Origin: Acidobacteriota bacterium
GTDB taxonomy: Bacteria; Acidobacteriota; Terriglobia; Terriglobales; Acidobacteriaceae
DNA length: 6,744 nucleotides
Assembly (NCBI GenBank): GCA_021781255.1
Contig: JAJXXG010000123.1
Span: 1-6,744 of the forward strand
Reading direction: 5' to 3'
Part shown: positions 4,334 through 6,744 of the stretch, piece by piece
How the letters are laid out: every line of letters starts with the position of its first letter
How positions within the stretch are numbered: position 1 is the first letter of the stretch
Notes under the pieces: generated by a model
Database searches by the model: none
The model's input: only the letters and a program-made list of their open reading frames with translations
What the model was told of the DNA's origin: nothing
Position numbers and translations under genes: made by a program

Positions 4334-6744
4334 CCGCGCAGCGCCTGCTTCAGCGTCGATTCCGAAGCCGCCGCCGCGCCCGCCCGCCGCACCCGCACCG
4401 TCACCCGCGTGCCGCGGCCGGGCTGGCTGGCAATCGCAAGCTGGCCGCCGATCTTGTTCACGCGCTCCCGCATGCCCTGCATGCCATAGTGGCCATCCTC
4501 GGGCTGTAGCGTCGTGTCAAAGCCCTTGCCGTCATCCACCAGCCGCATCTCCAGCGCATCGTCGCTAAAGTCCAGCTCCGCGTTGATCTGCTCCGGATGC
4601 CCATGCAGCACCGCGTTGAAGAGCGCCTCCCGCGCCACCATCATCAGCTCGTGCGTCTCCTGCTGCCCCAGCGGAAACACACTCCCCGTCGTACTGCATC
4701 GGACTTCGACGGCATACTCGCGACTCAGCCGCGCCGCCATCTGCTTCAGTCCGCTGCTCAGGTCGGTCGGCGCCTGCTCCCCGGCGCGCAGGTTCCACAC
4801 CGCCTGCCGCGCCTCGTCCATCGTGGCGCGAATCTGCGTGTTGGCGTAGTCAATCAAATGCAGTCGCGACTCCGTGTCGTCCCGGTCGCAACTGGCCGCC
4901 GCCTCCAGCATGGCAGAGATGCTGGCGCAGCCCTGGATCAGCGTGTCGTGCATCTCGCGCGCCAGCCGCGAGCGCTCTGCCAGCACCGCCTGGTAGCGCC
5001 CGTGCACCTGCTTCATGCGCACTTGATACACCAGCGCCGACAACAGGCCCAGCAGGATGGCGCAGATGGCGATGAACCACGGCGTGCGATAGAAGTACGG
5101 CTTCTTCACCAGCGTCACGCTGGCCTCCATCACATGCTCGGGATGGTTCATCTCCCACGCCTGCACCCGGAACGTAAACCGCCCCGCCGGCAGATTCGTG
5201 TACGTCGCCGAGCGCCCCTGCGAGTCCGCAAAGGTCCAGTCGTTGTCAAAGCCCTCCATCCGATACCGGAACTGCAGATCCTCCTGTGAGCGCAGCATCA
5301 CGGGCTCATACCGGAACTCAATGCGCGACGCACCCGCGCCCAGATGCAGCTCCGCCGCAACCGGCACCGCCTTGCCATCCACCGTAATCGCGTCAAAGCC
5401 CACCCGCGACAGCACCGAAGGCTCATCCTCCGTGGGACGAATGCTCCATAGCCCGCCGTTGGTGGGGAACCACACCTCGCCGCTCTTCGCAATCACGCCC
5501 GAGGGCTGCGTGCCGCCATAGAAGAGCGTGGATTTCTCGCCCGTATCCGCGCGATACAGCCGCAGCCGCAGCCGCTCCTCGCGCCCATCGGCCAGTGCAT
5601 CCAGCTGCGCGCGATTCAGCAGCATCACGCCCAGCGGGCTGCTCAGCCAGAAGTGCTTTCGGGCGTCCTCAAGAATGCAGAGGATGCTGTTGCTCGCCAG
5701 TCCGCTCGCCGTCGTGTAGTGCGTCAGCCTGCCGTTGCGATAGCGATACAGTCCGTCGCTGCGCGTGCCAAACCACAACCCGCCGTCGGCGTCCTCGTGC
5801 AGCGCCCACACCTTCTCATCCTTCAGCGCATCGGTCACGGCGTCGTGCAGCACCTGTCCGTTGCGCAGATGGCTCAACCCGCGCTCCGTGCCAATCCAGA
5901 TGTCGCCGTTGCGGTCTTCCAGCAGCGAGCGGATGCTGAAGTACACCAGCCCGCTGTCCATCGTCATGTTATGAAAGCCCGACCGGTCCAGGTGGCTGAT
6001 GCCCGAGTCCGTGCCGATCCACAACGTGCCGTCGCGCGCCTCCAGGATGCCGCGCACAAAGTTGTTCACCAGCCCGTTGCTGGTCATGTAGTGCTCGGTG
6101 CCCCGCGCCGTCACCCGATAGATGCCGCTGCCATCGGTGCCCACCCACAGCGCGCCGTCGCGCGCGCGCAGCACATTGCGCACATGCACGTTGTCCACGC
6201 CGGGCAGCCGCGCGGCCTGCACGCGCTCTCCCTGGATGTGCACCAGCTCATTCGACGCCGCCCACAGGCTGCCGTCCGTGTCCATTGAGACTGTGCCGAA
6301 ATCCGAGTCCGCCGCCGCCGGCAGCTCCAGCACGTGTACCGGCGTGGGGCTCAGCCGCACCATGCCGATCTGCGTGCCGATCCACACGTCGTTCCGGTCA
6401 TCGGCAAAGATGGAGAGCACTGTGTTGCTCACCAGCGGCGACGGAGTGGTCAGCCGAGCCACGTCGCTGCCCGCCTCGGCATAGTGAATGCGAAAGATGC
6501 CCTCGCCGATGGTGCCCGCCCACAGCTCGCCACTGCCCACCTGGCGCAGCGTGCGCACCGTGCCGAACACGCCCGGCACGCGCTCAAAGCGCGAGCTGCC
6601 CGGCCGCAGCCGGAACAACCCCGACACCGTGCCCACCCAGATCGAGTTATCGCTGGTCTCCAGAATCGACTTCACGCGATGCTGGCTCTCCGTCCCCTCC
6701 AGCGTGTACTCCGTAGGAACGCCGTTCGCAATGGCGTACAGCCG
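4330..6744 (-). CDS. Two-component regulator propeller sensor histidine kinase, 5' end outside the window
   Basis: The frame is open to the right edge, giving 804 visible residues; the true start and any signal peptide are missing. The GTG at 6675 is internal, since coding continues upstream of it. Residues 1 to about 445 hold about ten beta-propeller (Reg_prop) repeats with WxGT-type signatures such as LWVGTDGSGIYRV, LWIGTDSGISHL and LWFGTRSDGLYRY. A Y_Y_Y domain follows (about 487-530; RYRMEGFDNDWTFAD, then YTNLPAGRFTFRVQAWE). One transmembrane helix lies near 555-575 (WFIAICAILLGLLSALVY). The HisKA_3 domain has the phosphoacceptor His599 in REMHDTLIQG. The HATPase_c domain shows an N-box (REALFNAVLHG), DDGKGFD and GMQGMRERV. 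It lacks the receiver and AraC domains of Bacteroidetes hybrid sensors, so the output passes to the response regulator 40 nt downstream. The propeller should be periplasmic; its ligand is unknown, possibly a sugar. Confidence 0.95.
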   Translation of the reverse strand, partial: RLYAIANGVPTEYTLEGTESQHRVKSILETSDNSIWVGTVSGLFRLRPGSSRFERVPGVFGTVRTLRQVGSGELWAGTIGEGIFRIHYAEAGSDVARLTTPSPLVSNTVLSIFADDRNDVWIGTQIGMVRLSPTPVHVLELPAAADSDFGTVSMDTDGSLWAASNELVHIQGERVQAARLPGVDNVHVRNVLRARDGALWVGTDGSGIYRVTARGTEHYMTSNGLVNNFVRGILEARDGTLWIGTDSGISHLDRSGFHNMTMDSGLVYFSIRSLLEDRNGDIWIGTERGLSHLRNGQVLHDAVTDALKDEKVWALHEDADGGLWFGTRSDGLYRYRNGRLTHYTTASGLASNSILCILEDARKHFWLSSPLGVMLLNRAQLDALADGREERLRLRLYRADTGEKSTLFYGGTQPSGVIAKSGEVWFPTNGGLWSIRPTEDEPSVLSRVGFDAITVDGKAVPVAAELHLGAGASRIEFRYEPVMLRSQEDLQFRYRMEGFDNDWTFADSQGRSATYTNLPAGRFTFRVQAWEMNHPEHVMEASVTLVKKPYFYRTPWFIAICAILLGLLSALVYQVRMKQVHGRYQAVLAERSRLAREMHDTLIQGCASISAMLEAAASCDRDDTESRLHLIDYANTQIRATMDEARQAVWNLRAGEQAPTDLSSGLKQMAARLSREYAVEVRCSTTGSVFPLGQQETHELMMVAREALFNAVLHGHPEQINAELDFSDDALEMRLVDDGKGFDTTLQPEDGHYGMQGMRERVNKIGGQLAIASQPGRGTRVTVRVRRAGAAAASESTLKQALRG

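Noticed and set aside
6675..6675. GTG at 6675 as the start of the histidine kinase
   Set aside because: The same frame continues to the window edge with coding-like sequence, and proteins of this class need more propeller blades and a signal peptide upstream.

Overview
The window looks like chromosomal DNA from a high-GC Acidobacteriota (Terriglobia/Acidobacteriaceae type). This is inferred from gene content: a beta-propeller sensor kinase of the Reg_prop/Y_Y_Y class, a secreted GH35 beta-galactosidase of about 820 residues and a specialised NusG paralogue. No marker gene confirms the taxon. All four real genes lie on the minus strand, so transcription runs from right to left. The long open frames on the plus strand, including one of 843 codons, are high-GC antisense shadows.

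Layout in transcription order. (1) 6744-4330: a membrane sensor histidine kinase, cut by the right edge, so its N-terminus is missing. (2) 4289-3669: a NarL/LuxR-type response regulator, 40 nt downstream. The gap holds a good sigma70-like promoter whose -10 box ends only 14 nt before the ATG. (3) 3668-3443: a 226-nt gap with a direct repeat, a palindrome over the ribosome binding site and alternative pairings. (4) 3442-971: an exported GH35 beta-galactosidase, followed by a strong hairpin at 957-921. (5) 907-587: a leader of about 320 nt with several short inverted repeats and no convincing gene. (6) 586-32: a NusG/RfaH/UpxY-like elongation factor that probably heads a gene cluster beyond the left edge.

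How they may work together. The kinase and regulator almost certainly form a cognate pair: a periplasmic propeller sensor, a transmembrane helix, HisKA_3 and HATPase domains, then a separate receiver/HTH protein. Similar sensor modules in Bacteroidetes hybrid regulators respond to oligosaccharides. The next gene downstream is a secreted glycosidase, so a carbohydrate-sensing role is plausible but unproven. The NusG paralogue resembles dedicated antiterminators of surface-polysaccharide operons; its target genes are not in view.

I see no clearly novel enzyme system. The best leads are regulatory: the near-leaderless promoter of the response regulator, the possible RNA switch around the beta-galactosidase ribosome binding site, the strand-specific hairpin after that gene, and the repeat-rich leader of the NusG paralogue.
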